Of a DNA stretch of 64,000 nucleotides, positions 29,257-39,559 are shown piece after piece. The stretch spans positions 625,001 to 689,000 of the forward strand of contig NC_092523.1 of the NCBI RefSeq assembly GCF_037038585.1. Reading direction: 5' to 3'. The position numbers were made by a program, and so were the translations under genes. Positions within the stretch are counted from its first letter, which is position 1, and each line of letters opens with the position of its first letter. The notes below the pieces were generated by a model. It was not told the origin of the DNA, made no database searches, and worked only from the letters and a program-made list of their open reading frames with translations. Source of the DNA: Patagioenas fasciata. Lineage: Eukaryota > Chordata > Aves > Columbiformes > Columbidae.

Positions 29257-29382
29257 TTCTGAGAACTGTGATGCTGCTGTGGTTTGGCTTCACCTTGGGG
29301 CAGCCCCGCAGGGTCCCGCTCTGCTATATACCCGGCCCCAGCGTGGCCGAGCCCCCGGAGCAGCGCACACCGCGGCGGAGAG
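29257..29382 (+). promoter_or_regulatory. promoter and non-coding exon 1 of the IL-12 p40-like gene
   Basis: A TATA box (TATATA, 29325-29330) is followed by a probable non-coding exon of ~28 bp ending at 29382 before GTAGGC. Upstream lie TTCTGAGAA (29257-29265), a STAT/GAS match (TTCNNNGAA), and CTGTGGTTT (RUNX core) near 29277. A TATA box plus non-coding first exon also fits the layout of IL12B genes. Inducible expression is inferred from the motifs, not shown. Confidence 0.55.
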
Positions 29383-29669
29383 GTAGGCACGGCTGGGTCC
29401 TGCACCACGGCACTGGGGATCCCCAGGGACACCGTGGCCCCCTGCCCAGGGGTCACAGCGGGGTGGCGGTGGGAAGGGTTGGGGTGTCTTGTTGGGGTGT
29501 CACATCAGCTCCCACCGCTTCCCCCCCGGCCTGACCCTGCTGCCGCCCCAGGGCCGAGGGCTCTGCCTTTACTGGTCCTGCTGGTGCGCCCAGCTTGGCA
29601 GCTCCCATCCTTGGTGGTACCACTAGAACCCCCGGCACGGGGCTGCCCTTGCCCTTCCTTCCCCTGCAG

Positions 29670-31833
29670 ATGCTGGTGCTGCTGGGGCTGGTGCTGTGCC
29701 TTGTGTCTGCAGATGCCCTGACCGCCTTCCCCCCAAAGTGTGAGTCCTGCCCGCCTGAGCGCTGTGGGGGCCTCGGGGGGGGATGTCCCAGGGGCGGGGG
29801 CTGTGGGACCTGCACAGCAGCAGGAGGGAGCACCCACATCCCTCTGACATGGGGCAACATGAGCCTAGGTGGGGGCTGCACTCCTGGTGGGGGTTAGAGG
29901 ACAGGCAGGAGGGTGATGGGGACACGGGGTGACAGAGCAGGGGATGGGTGTGGGGGGATGGGCAGGGTGTGGATGTCCGGGGGGTGATGGCAACGGTGGT
30001 CAGAGCAGGGCTGGGGACCGTGGGTCAGGATGGATGCAGTGGGTCAGGACAAGGGGCTCCCAGCCCCGTTGTGGCAGGGTTGGGCTGCCCACCCCACAGC
30101 CCGCCTGACCCCAGACTCTGATCTCCAGTTCAAGTGGGGAAACTGAACGGGGACGTGGTGGTGAGATGCAACACGTCGGTGCAGCACGTGAGCTGGACGC
30201 AGAATGGGGAGCCCGAGCCCATGGCCGAGGTGGTGGCCGAGGGCCAGACCCTCACCATCCTCGGCGTGGACCTGCCGGCTGCCGGCAACTACAGCTGCTG
30301 GGCTGGCCCCGTCCTGCTGGACAGCACCTACGTGGTGGTCGGCGGCACCGGTACGTGGGGCGGGTGTGGGGGGGCACGGCCAGGCAGGGGAAGCAGGGGG
30401 TGACGGGGGTGCAGGAGAAGCAGGGGGTGACGGGGGTGCAGGGGAAGCAGGGGGTGACGGGGGTGCAGGGGAAGCAGGCGGTGACGAGGGGTGCAGGGGC
30501 AGGCTGGGGACCGGGAGGTGCTCGTGCAGCCGCGGACGTTGGTGCCCAGCCCGCGGGGCTGTGGGGACGCGCCGGGCAGGGCTGGGGAGAGCGCAGGTGT
30601 GGGGCAGCCACGCCTGAGCCATACGGGGAGGGGGCACCTCTCCCGGCCCGTGCAGCCCCCCGAGCCACCAACCCCCTCAGGCAAGGAGGGGATGAACGTG
30701 TCCTGCCAGGCTGAGTCCTACCGCGGCTCCTTCCACTGCACCTGGACCGGACCCCGCTCCGCCGTCTTCCGCGCCCGCCTCACGCGCAGGTGGGTGTCCC
30801 AGGGACCCCCCTCGCCCTGGCCCGTGAGCACCCAGCCCTCACGCCCGCCTCCCCCCACAGCGACGGCTCCCTGGGGCAGTGGGTGCCGGCGGCCGGGCGC
30901 TGGGGCCGGTTCAGCGCCAGCCTGGCCGATCCATCCTTCTGCCCCTTCGCCGAGGAGCTGCGCCCCATGGAGCTGCAGCTGGAGGGGCTCTCGGACACCT
31001 CCTACCTCAACTTCTCCTTCCACTTCTTCGTCCGCGACATCGGTGAGCTCACCCGGCGGCGCTGGGGCCCGGGGGGCTCTGGGGGCCCTGTGGGAGGGTT
31101 TGTCCCCGCGCTGACCCCACCGTGCCCGCAGTGCGGCCGGACCCGCCGCAGGAGCTGACCGTGCAGTGGCGAGGGGAGCAGCTCCACCTCACCTGGGCTC
31201 CCCCCGCCTCCTGGCCGCTCCCCAAGTCCTACTTCGCTCTGCTCTACCGGCTGCAGTACGAGCTCCGCAACGGCACCCAGGTAACCGCGGGACGCCCGAG
31301 CCCTGCGCACTCTGCCCTGGCCCTCGCTCCGCTGCGCCCGCCCGGCCCCAGACTGGGCTCTTCCCGCTGCCAGGGGGACCACTGGGAACAGGGGCTCACG
31401 GGGGGCTCAGCAATGTCCCCCCCTGCCTCCCCACTACATGCTGCTCCCCTTGGGGTGCTGCACGGTCACCCCTGGCTGTCACCTCTGCTCCCCGCTCCAG
31501 CGCTGCCCGCACCCAGCAGCATCGCTGCCCGAGCCGGGGAGGTTCCCGTGTCTGCCGACCCTGAGCCCCGGCACTGAGCTCTGGTCCTGCCCTGTTCCCC
31601 ATCCCCACCGCCTCACCCCCGCAGCCCTGGTGCCTCCTGCCCCCCCAGGCTGTGACCTGCCCCGCTTGCAGGTGGACAGGTACGTGGAGGGCACGGAGGA
31701 GCTGCGGCTGCAGGGGCGGGTGCGGCGGGTGCGCATCAGCTGCCAGGACCCCTACGCCAACCCCGCCTGGAGCCCCTGGAGCACCTGGCAGGACGTCGGT
31801 GCAGTTCGGCAGCCCCGGCTCCGAGCGCGGTGA
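29670..31833 (+). CDS. interleukin-12 p40-like soluble cytokine subunit (IL12B paralog)
   Basis: Coding exons: 29670-29739, 30129-30350, 30681-30789, 30861-31042, 31132-31280, 31672-31833; all GT-AG, one frame, 297 aa (human IL12B 328). A hydrophobic signal peptide (residues 1-~16) precedes an Ig domain with the Cys37/Cys80 pair, then two fibronectin-III cytokine-receptor domains: VSCQAESYRGSFHCTW (Cys106/Cys117), FFVRDIVRPDPPQELTVQW, and WSPWS at 277-281. Cys161 in SFCPFAEELRP aligns with the p40 cysteine that bonds p35/p19, so dimer formation looks preserved. The second domain-2 disulfide of IL12B (VTC...VEC) is absent. Five N-glycosylation sequons are present (first N38, N77, N103). No transmembrane segment, so secreted. 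The Ig domain excludes EBI3, which lacks one. True IL12B is expected on another chromosome; this is a paralog. Confidence 0.9.
30386..30490. repeat. 27-bp tandem repeat, ~4 copies, in a p40-like intron
   Basis: Units of AGCAGGGGGTGACGGGGGTG plus CAGGGGA, just downstream of the exon ending at 30350. Confidence 0.93.
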
Positions 31834-32569
31834 CCTCGCACACGGACTCCCCTTCTCCCCTTCTCCCCGCGCACCGTCCTACCCGCTGCACCCCAGCGTG
31901 CGCAGGGACACCGTGGCCATGGCCCCCCCGGGGCTGGGGCTACAGCACAGCACAGCATCCCCCAGGTGCAGCTGCCGTGGGCACCCGACACCAACCTTCC
32001 CCTTCCCCTGCACGGTTTGGAATGGATCGTTAACCGTTAAAGAGCTGGGCTTGACGCTACCACAGCCTCAGCCACTTTTTGTGTGGGGTGGGGGGTGCTG
32101 GCCCCTTGGTCCCCGCGTTCTGGCCAGGCACCCGCAGGCAGGTCTGCTCCCTGCCCTCCTGCTCAAGGTGCCCAAATGGTGCCAGTGCGGCACCCCCCCA
32201 GATCTGCCTCCTCCAATGCGGCTGCAGTGGGGCATCATCCCCAGTCCCCACCGCGCAACCATGCCCTGGGAGCTGCGCCCCCTCCCCACATCCCAGGGTG
32301 CAAGATCCCTGCCTGACCCCAGGAACATCTGTCCTAGGTCAGGACACGGACATGGAGGGGGCGGCCAAGGACCACCCACCAGCACTGGGGGGGCACAGTC
32401 CCGTCCACCACATGCCCACGGTTGGGCCTCCATGATGTGCCCCAGTCGGCATCCCCATGGGGGGCCCAGCCCGGGGTGAGGGGCTGCAGCCAGGTGGGAG
32501 GGAGCCCAGGCCCCTCAGCCAAGCAGGCCCCCAGCACAGACGGGCCAGCTCTGGGTAATGCCATGGGGC
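31834..32569. other. 3' region between tail-to-tail p40-like and intermediate filament genes
   Basis: No AATAAA for the p40-like gene is evident. The sequence presumably holds its 3' UTR; nothing else recognised. Confidence 0.4.
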
Positions 32570-32575
32570 TTTATT
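32570..32575 (-). terminator. polyadenylation signal of the intermediate filament gene
   Basis: AATAAA on the minus strand, ~330 bp after the stop codon at 32904, supporting a complete transcript. Confidence 0.7.
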
Positions 32576-32903
32576 GAGGTGCTTCCGCACAGGTTGGGGC
32601 TGGGAGCCCAGCCTCGCTGCTGCTCCGGAGAGGCTGGTGAGAGTGTGCAGCCCCACGAGCGCTGCCCTCCTGGGGGGCTGGGGTCTCCCGGGGCGGGGGT
32701 CTGGGCAGCCCAGGAGTCCAGGGAGCCCATGGCACAGGGGACAGAAGGACCGGGGCTCCAGGACGCCAGAGGGGCCGGGGGTCCCTCGGTCTGGGTGTCT
32801 GGGGCTGGGAGTCCCGAGGCGCGGGCAAGGGGGGCTTAGAGGACGCCGAGGTGCAGAGTCCGGGCTCTGGGGGCGCGGGGTCCCGCAGGGGCCGCGGGTC
32901 CCG

Positions 32904-33775
32904 TCACGGCGGGGCCAGGCAGCCCAGGCGCAGCTCCTCGCCCTCCAACATCTCCCTGCAAGAGACAGGCCCGGGCTGAGCCCCGCGCCCCGCCCGCCCC
33001 GCCGCCCCCCCCGCGTACCGGTACGCGGCGATCTCCGCCTCCAGCGCCATCCGCAGCCGCAGCAGCGCCGGGTACTCCCGCAGGCACCGGGCCATCTCCG
33101 CCTCCGCCGCGCCGATCTCCCGCTCCAGCTCCGCCACCCGCTCCTGCCGCCGTCCGTCAGCACCGCCCGGGACCCCGGCCCGACCCCTGCCCCGCACGGA
33201 CACCCGGAGCCCCCAGCCCCGGCCCGGCCCCCGAACCCCCTCCCAAGCCCCATCCCGACCCCCTGCCGCACCTGAACCTCCCTCCCCAGCCCCATTCCGA
33301 CCCGTGCCCAGCACGGACCCCCGGCCCACTTGAACCCCCCTCCGCAGATCCTGCCTGACCCCGTTCCGCAACCCCACCCGGACCCTCCTCCTCAGCCCCA
33401 TCCTGACTCCCTTCCTCCCGTTCCCCAGCCCTCCGGGCATCCGAGCCCCGCACCACGCCCCCCCCAGCGCCTGGGCTCCCCCTCCAACCCCAGATCTCCG
33501 CCTCCTCCCACAGCCCAGGCACCTGCCCTTTCCCAGCCCGCCTGCCCTTTCCCAGCCCGCCCGGCGCCCCGCACCTGGTACTTGGCGAGCTCCCCGCTGC
33601 GCCGGTCCCGCAGCCCCTGCAGCTGCCGGTGCAGCGCGCCCACGGCCCCGCGCAGCGCCTCCACCTCGGCCGCGCGGGCGCGGAGCAGCCGCCGGTACCC
33701 GGCAGCCTCGGCCCGGGCGCGCAGCACCGCCTCGCCGCCCCGCCGGCACCGGGGCCAGCCCTCGGCCGCGCTCAT
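32904..33775 (-). CDS. short neurofilament-type intermediate filament protein, coil 2 only
   Basis: Exons 33775-33575, 33143-33019 and 32955-32904 give 125 aa. The product matches coil 2 of type IV filaments. A first block ([27 protein letters not shown]) leads to [27 protein letters not shown] and the rod end [10 protein letters not shown], then only CLAPP and stop. The middle exon is exactly 125 bp and both introns fall where I recall those of NEFL (after the residue before D-T-I-N-K, and inside AAYR), so this is a neurofilament/internexin-type gene. Head, coil 1 and tail are missing; the initiator Met sits where coil 2 begins, and a CpG promoter with CCAAT box lies directly upstream. Whether it polymerises is unknown. 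It could also be a longer gene using an undetected upstream exon. Confidence 0.75.
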
Positions 33776-33860
33776 CCCACCGCTTCTGCGGCCGCGCCGC
33801 CGCGGTTCCGCCCCCGGTAAAACGGGGCCGCGTCACGGAACCGCAGCCAATCCCGCTGCC
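33776..33860 (-). promoter_or_regulatory. candidate promoter of the short intermediate filament gene
   Basis: Read on the minus strand: GGGATTGGCTGCGG (inverted CCAAT; CCAAT at 33847-33851 on plus) and CCGTGACGCGG (CRE half-site) lie 30-80 bp before the ATG. No upstream rod-coding sequence in frame. Confidence 0.45.
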
Positions 33861-35022
33861 GGGGCACCGGCTGCCCGCCTCCCGCCGGGCCCAACGGGGG
33901 GGCGGCAGAGGCTCCAGGGACAGCGCCAGGGTGGGGGTCAAGGTCAAGTTTAGGGTCCCACTGACCAGACACCACATTGGTGGAGTGGGGGGGACGATGG
34001 GGCTGGGGGCAGCTGAGAGGGGAACAAGGCAGGGGTGGGGACCCCCGGCCGTGGCTGGGGACACTCAGGAGGTCACCAGGGAAGGAGGAGAGATATTTGC
34101 TGGGGAATGGGGGTGTTTCAGCCCCCAGTGCACCCCTCTCCTTCCCCACAAGTGTGCTGCGGGTCACGTCAGATGGCGGTTCAGTCTGACCCCAGTGGCG
34201 CAGGGGGAAGTGAGGGGGGTCCCTGAAACCACAGACTGGGGGTTGCAGGCACAAGGGCAGTCCCATTTGGGGGGGGCTGGTGCAATCCGAGTCTGTCGCA
34301 GGGTGCTGTGGGGGCACATCCAGGCCCGGGGCCGCAGGGAGCCAGAACACCAGTGGGTGAGGGGCCATGAGTGGGCAGGATCCTGGCCCACGGGGCGGGT
34401 GAGCCCAGTCCGTCAGTCTGTCCCACTGCTGGGGGCTGTAGGTTCCTCATCCAGTCCGGGGGCTGCAGCTGGGACCCAGAGCTGGCAAACTCCAGCCAGG
34501 ACAAGGCAAGTGCGTGTGGGTGGTGCAGACCCCGCAGCAGCCGCCACTGCAGGCAGGGGGTCCCCGCACAGCGAGCTGGGGGCTCCGGTAGAGGCTGCCG
34601 GGCTGGGGGCTGCTGGCGGGTGGGCAGCAGGTCCTGAGCTGGGACCACCCAAGGAGCTGCCCCCAGCGTGGGGGGCGCTGGGGAGAGGGCCCAGTCTGGC
34701 AGAGCAGGGTGCGGGGTCCAGCCCTGGGCTCCCCAGAGGGTCCGGCAGGGTCTGCCCACGGAGGTGACACAGGCGGAGTCCAGGCAGGGTCGACAGAGCT
34801 TTGGAGTCCAACCAGGGGCACATCTGCCCCCCTGGAGCTGCAGGGTGGCCATGGGCCCGGGGGGACAGCAAAGGGGGTCCAGGGACGCCATCCCATGGTG
34901 GGGAGGGGGCTGCTGATGGGGGCAGCTCCTGGGAAGCAGCAGCCCGAGGTGCTGGGCTCCAACCCCGCTGGGCTCCCGCCGCCCACTGCCACCCACCGGC
35001 GTGTCCATGGCCCCCGGGGACC
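33860..35022. other. spacer downstream of TLX2
   Basis: Contains the TLX2 3' flank. No AATAAA on the minus strand was found here, and no other gene or repeat was recognised. Confidence 0.45.
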
Positions 35023-38000
35023 TCACACCACGGAGGCCACCCCTGAGACGGACGTCACCTTGTTGTCCTCAGCCCAGGGCTGCAGGTTCTGCAGGGCATA
35101 GAGGGAGGAGTTGTGCATGCAGAGCGGGTCCTGGGGCAGCGGCTGGCTCAGGCTCTTCTGGAAAGCCTCCTGCTGCAGGTGCAGCATCAGGCGGTTGGCC
35201 TGCTGGCGCTCAGCCTCGCGCTCCTCTGCCGTCTGCCTCCTGCCAGGAACACAGCCCATCCAGCGCTGCCCCTCCGGCTGCCGGCACCGCTGTGCACCAG
35301 ACAGGCACCGTCCCAGAGCCTCCACCCGCCGACCGTCCCTCCTCCGGCACCACCGCGCCTCATCCAGCCGGGCACGGGGGATGCCGTGGGGAACGGGCAC
35401 AGGGGATGCCATAGGGATGGGCACAGCGGGATGCCATGGGGATGGGCACAGCGGGATGCCATGGGGACGGGCACAGCGGGATGCCATGGGGACGGGCACA
35501 GGGGGATGCCATGGGGACGGGCACAGCGGGATGCCATGGGGATGGGCACAGCGGGATGCCATGGGGACGGGCACAGGGGGATGCCATGGGGACGGGCACA
35601 GGGGGATGCCGTGGGGAACGGGCACAGGGGATGCCATAGGGATGGGCACAGCGGGATGCCATGGGGATGGGCACAGCGGGATGCCATGGGGACGGGCACA
35701 GCGGGATGCCATGGGGACGGGCACAGGGGGATGCCATGGGGACGGGCACAGGGGGATGCCATGGGGACGGGCACAGCGGGATGCCATGGGGACGGGCACA
35801 GCGGGATGCCATGGGGACGGGCACCAGCCCAGCCTCTCCCGAGGGCGGCAGCCATGGGGAGCAGTGGCTGCTGGAGGGGGCAGCAGGTCAGAGCTGTGGG
35901 GGCTGCAGCAGCCGCTCCAGGCCCAGCTCCGTTACCTCCACTTGGTGCGGCGGTTCTGGAACCAGGTCTTGACCTGGGCATCCGTCATCTTGAGGGCCTT
36001 GGCCAGGGTGGCCCGCTCGGCCGAGGCCAGGTACTTCTGCCGGTGGAAGCGCTTCTCCAGCTCGCAGATCTGCACCCGGCTGAAGGAGGTCCGCGGCTTC
36101 TTCCGCTTGGGCGGCGTGCGGTTCTGGTAGGGGTGCCCGATCCGCCGGGTCGCCGCGAAGGGCGACAGCGCGGCTGTGGGCAGAGGCGGGGTGAGGGGCT
36201 GCTCGGGGAGCCGTGGGAGAGACAGGGAGGCCCTGTCACCGCTGCTCCGCACAGGTAGGGGCCGGGCAGGGTCCCGGTTGAGCCCAGGGCCTGGGGGGAT
36301 GCTTGGGGCCATGGGGACAGTGAGCTCTGTAGGGGCCGTGGGGACAGCGAGCTCCAGGAAGGCCACCAGCACTGCCTGGCAGAGAGGAGGGGAGGAGGAG
36401 ACCCCAAGTCACCCCACCTGCTCCCAGAGCCCAGAGGCACGCGGGGCAGCTCAAGACGTGGCCAATCCTAAGCCCACGGCCACAGCCCAACTGCTCCCCT
36501 GGCCCGGTGGCTACGGGCTGGGGCCAGCGGGGCAGCCAGCAGCACAACCTCACCCTTCGCTGCATGCCGAGCCCTGTCACAGCCCCAGAGGAGCCTCCGC
36601 GGCTCTGCAGTGACTTCCCAGCCCTCCTGGGGAGGGGACAGGATCCCAGAAGCCATCAGGAGGCAGTCGGCATCTCCTTCCATGTGCCGGCAGCGGCCGA
36701 TGTGGCCGCCACCAGCTGCCCAGGGGCTGGGAACGGGCTGTCCCCGCATGGCCAGTGTGACCAGAGACAGCGAGTCTGGTGTGCCGCGTGCAGACACGGA
36801 CACAGCCAGAGCCACCGGGAGTGTCGGGGCAGCAAAGCGGCGCAGGCGAAGGCAAGAGCTCGGTGGGGTGCAGCACCCAGTTCCTGCTCCCCTCCTGCTC
36901 CCATGGCACCCACAGCCAAGCCACAGCCCTGCAGCACCACGGCCCTCACCAGCGCCAGCACCACACGGGCAGGGCTGCTCATGGGGCCGCCATGGGGCCG
37001 CAATGGGGCCACAGGGACATGGGCAGACCCTGCAGTGGCCCCAGGGACACCCCGGTGCCCAGCAGACCCCCCTTCCCGCCAGCACCCGCAGGCAGCGCGG
37101 GCAGGGAGCCAGGCTGCCCGCCGGCGGGGGCGGACGTGGTTGATGCAGGTGGAGCCGCGCAGTCGGGGGACAGAGGCCCCCGCGCCTCCTCCTCATGCGG
37201 GGCGGCCCCTCGCTGACAACAGATGCCGACAGCCCACAGACCACCCCAAGGCCAACGGTGCTGAGTGATGGCCACGCTGGGAGACCCCGTACCGGGGAGG
37301 GGCCGCCTCGTCCACCCACCACTGGCGCCAGGCAGGAGATGGGGACGTCACCCGCCACCCTGTGAGGGACGGTGCTTCGTCACCACCGGGATGGCGGGGT
37401 GGGCCGGGAGGCAAACCTGGCTCTGCTGGTGCCCAGGCTGGGCCCCCACAGCCCCCACATCCCACATGGCCCCAGTGTCCCCAGCGCTCAGCCCCCAGCC
37501 CCGTGTGGCCCCAGCCTTGTCCCCACATGGAGCCACGCACTGCGGACGTGGCGGTGCCGCCATCTTGGGAAGCAGCTGAGCTAAGCTGAGCCAGGCCAGA
37601 GCTCCCCGGCCCCCGCCCGGCACACAGGCCCCACACCAGCATCGCAGCCGCAGCACCACACACCTTCTGCTCCGGGCTGCAGCAGTCAGCATCCCCACCC
37701 CAGCACTGGGTGCTCCAGCCCCCACTACGAGCACTCAGCTCCTGGCCCCACTGGCAGCACCGGGACCCTGCACCACCTCCCTGACACCTGCACCATCAGC
37801 TGCCCTTCCCAGCCCCAACCCCAGCCCAGCATCTCCCATAGCACCTGCACCCCATGCCCGGTGCTTGCCCCTGCACAGTGGGTCTCTGAGTCCCATCCCC
37901 AGGCAGCCCACAGACACCCGCAGCACCTGCCCCATCCCCACGGGCACACGGGACAGGGGTATCTGCTCCCCATTCCCAGTCCCACACACAGATGGGTTTT

Positions 38001-38871
38001 GCCCCGCAACCCCACCGTGAGTCCCGCGGGTGGGATGGAGCCGACAGCCGCTGCCCTCGGGCCCCAGGAAGGGACCAGACACGGCGTAGAGTCCGAGGCC
38101 AGAGCGCGGCGGGACCGCTCGGGCGCCACTTGGAGTCGGACCCCGGCCCGTCCGCTGCCCGTGGCCGCCGGGAGACAGAGCGGAACCGCGGCGGAGCTGC
38201 CGGTGGCCGCACCAGCCCCGAGCTGCTCCCGGCGGGCCCCGACGGCGGCCGCGTCCCGCGGCGGCGAGAGCCCGGCCCGGCCCGGCGGGACCCGGAGGAG
38301 CGGGGCAGCCGCGGGCGAGGACTCCGCGCTGCGGGAACCGGCGGAGCGCACGGTGCCCGGCCAACCTCGCCCGGGCCCCGCGGGTGACGCGGCCCCGCTC
38401 CGCGCCCGCCGCGCCGCACCGACGGAGCCAGCGGAGCCGCCGGCAATCGTCGGTAGCCGTCCCGCCGCGCTCACCTGAGAGCCGGTCCTTGGCGATGCGG
38501 CGCGTCGTCTCCATCCAGGGGAAGGTGAGCCCCGAGAGCCCGGGCACCGGCGGCGGCGGGGCGGGCGGCGCGGCGGGCGCGGGCCGGTGCGCCGGGACGC
38601 GGATGACCCCGGCGGGCGGCGCGGCGGGCGCGGGGGTCACGTTGACGCTCACGTTCATGCTCATGTTGAGGTTGTAGGAGCCGAGGGAGCAGGCGGGGCC
38701 GTACCCGCCGCCGTAGAGCCCGTAGTCGGGCTCCCCCGCCGCCCGGCCCGGTCCCGCGCCGCCGCCCGCGGGCTCGGGTCCGCCGAGGATCTGGTCGATG
38801 CCGAAGCTGATGGGCTCGTGGGGCGCGGGGCCCTGGCCGCCGCCCTCCCGCGCCAGCGCCGCCACCTCCAT
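35023..38871 (-). CDS. TLX2: TLX2, NKL-class homeobox transcription factor (T-cell leukemia homeobox 2, HOX11L1)
   Basis: Exons 38871-38475, 36173-35936 and 35239-35023 encode 283 aa (human TLX2 284). An Eh1-like repressor motif [12 protein letters not shown] lies at 18-29, VIRVPAHRP is mid-protein, and the PBX-contact motif FPWM is at 117-120. The homeodomain (~156-215) carries the TLX-specific threonine in [13 protein letters not shown]. The tail ends SVSGVASVV, as in TLX2 rather than TLX1 (VASACE) or TLX3 (VTSLV). Parts of the homeodomain ([16 protein letters not shown]) look like TLX3/TLX1, so orthology rests on the tail and on its place between DQX1 and PCGF1. In mammals it acts in enteric and autonomic neuron development. 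Intron 1 is ~2.3 kb; intron 2 is mostly a minisatellite. Confidence 0.95.
35372..35828. repeat. minisatellite, 25-bp unit, ~18 copies, in TLX2 intron 2
   Basis: Unit GGGATGCCATGGGGACGGGC plus ACAGC, filling about two thirds of the 696-bp intron. A variant block recurs exactly 225 bp (9 units) apart, at 35381 and 35606, showing a higher-order duplication. Confidence 0.97.
36174..38474. other. TLX2 intron 1
   Basis: About 2.3 kb of GC-rich sequence without an additional exon or recognisable mobile element. Confidence 0.6.
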
Positions 38872-39205
38872 CGCCCGGCCGCGCTCAGAGCCGGCGGGGG
38901 GCGGACATGGCCGGGGGGCGGCGGGGGGCGGCGGCGGGCGGCAGCGGGCGGCCCCGTGCGGGGGCGGGAGAGGGGGTGGCTGGTTCGGGGCGCCCGCTGC
39001 GGGCCCGGCGGGGCTGGGGCTGGAGCCGGGGCTGGAGCCGGGTCCGGGGCATGGCCCGCGGCTGCTGGCGGCCCCGGCGCGGGAGCGCGGGTGCACGGCG
39101 GGTCCTGGCGGCGCGCGCTTTTCTGCCCCGCTCCATCTGTACCTGCCAAAATCCCGACCGCCCGCGCCCTGATTGGCGGCCGTGCCCCGTGATTGACAGC
39201 CCCGC
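38872..39205 (-). promoter_or_regulatory. TLX2: TLX2 promoter/5' UTR CpG island
   Basis: A CpG-dense region upstream of the start codon. It has an inverted CCAAT box (ATTGG, 39172-39176) and, 14 bp away, TGATTGACAG (39190-39199), the canonical PBX-PREP/MEIS site. No TATA box. Mammalian TLX2 has been reported to respond to PBX/PREP factors; that is recalled knowledge. Confidence 0.5.
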
Positions 39206-39559
39206 GCCCCCGGGGGCGGAGGCTCGCGCATCCCGGGGCCACACCCCGCCACCGGTCCCCCCTGCCGTGGTACCGGGCCCCCGGCCTGCCCCTCGCCGGG
39301 GCTCTCGCACCTGCTCCAGCCCGGCCCGTCGGGCCCAGAGCTTACGGCGCCCCGGCCGGCCCCGGGACGCCCCCGGCCCCGCCGCGCTTCGGTCCGGTTC
39401 CCCGCCGCCGGGGAAGTCGCCTGGCGTCCTCCGGCACGCAGCAACGAAGGGGCGGCGCGGGGGCCACCGAAGCCGCCGCGATACCGGTGCCTCTCCGCGC
39501 CCCGGGGGCGTCGGGGCGCCCAGCGCGGAAGGGCCGGGACGGCCGCTCGCCCGCCCGAG

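Noticed and set aside
29670-31833. EBI3 as identity of the cytokine-receptor-like gene
   Set aside because: EBI3 has no N-terminal Ig domain; the Ig domain, the SFCPFAEE cysteine and FFVRDIVRPDPP match IL12B instead.
35111-36258. Long plus-strand frame antisense to TLX2
   Set aside because: Made of the 25-bp minisatellite plus the antisense of conserved homeodomain codons; no independent gene evidence.
35023-38871. TLX3 or TLX1 as identity of the homeobox gene
   Set aside because: The homeodomain alone would allow it, but the C-terminal SVSGVASVV and the DQX1/PCGF1 neighbours fit TLX2.
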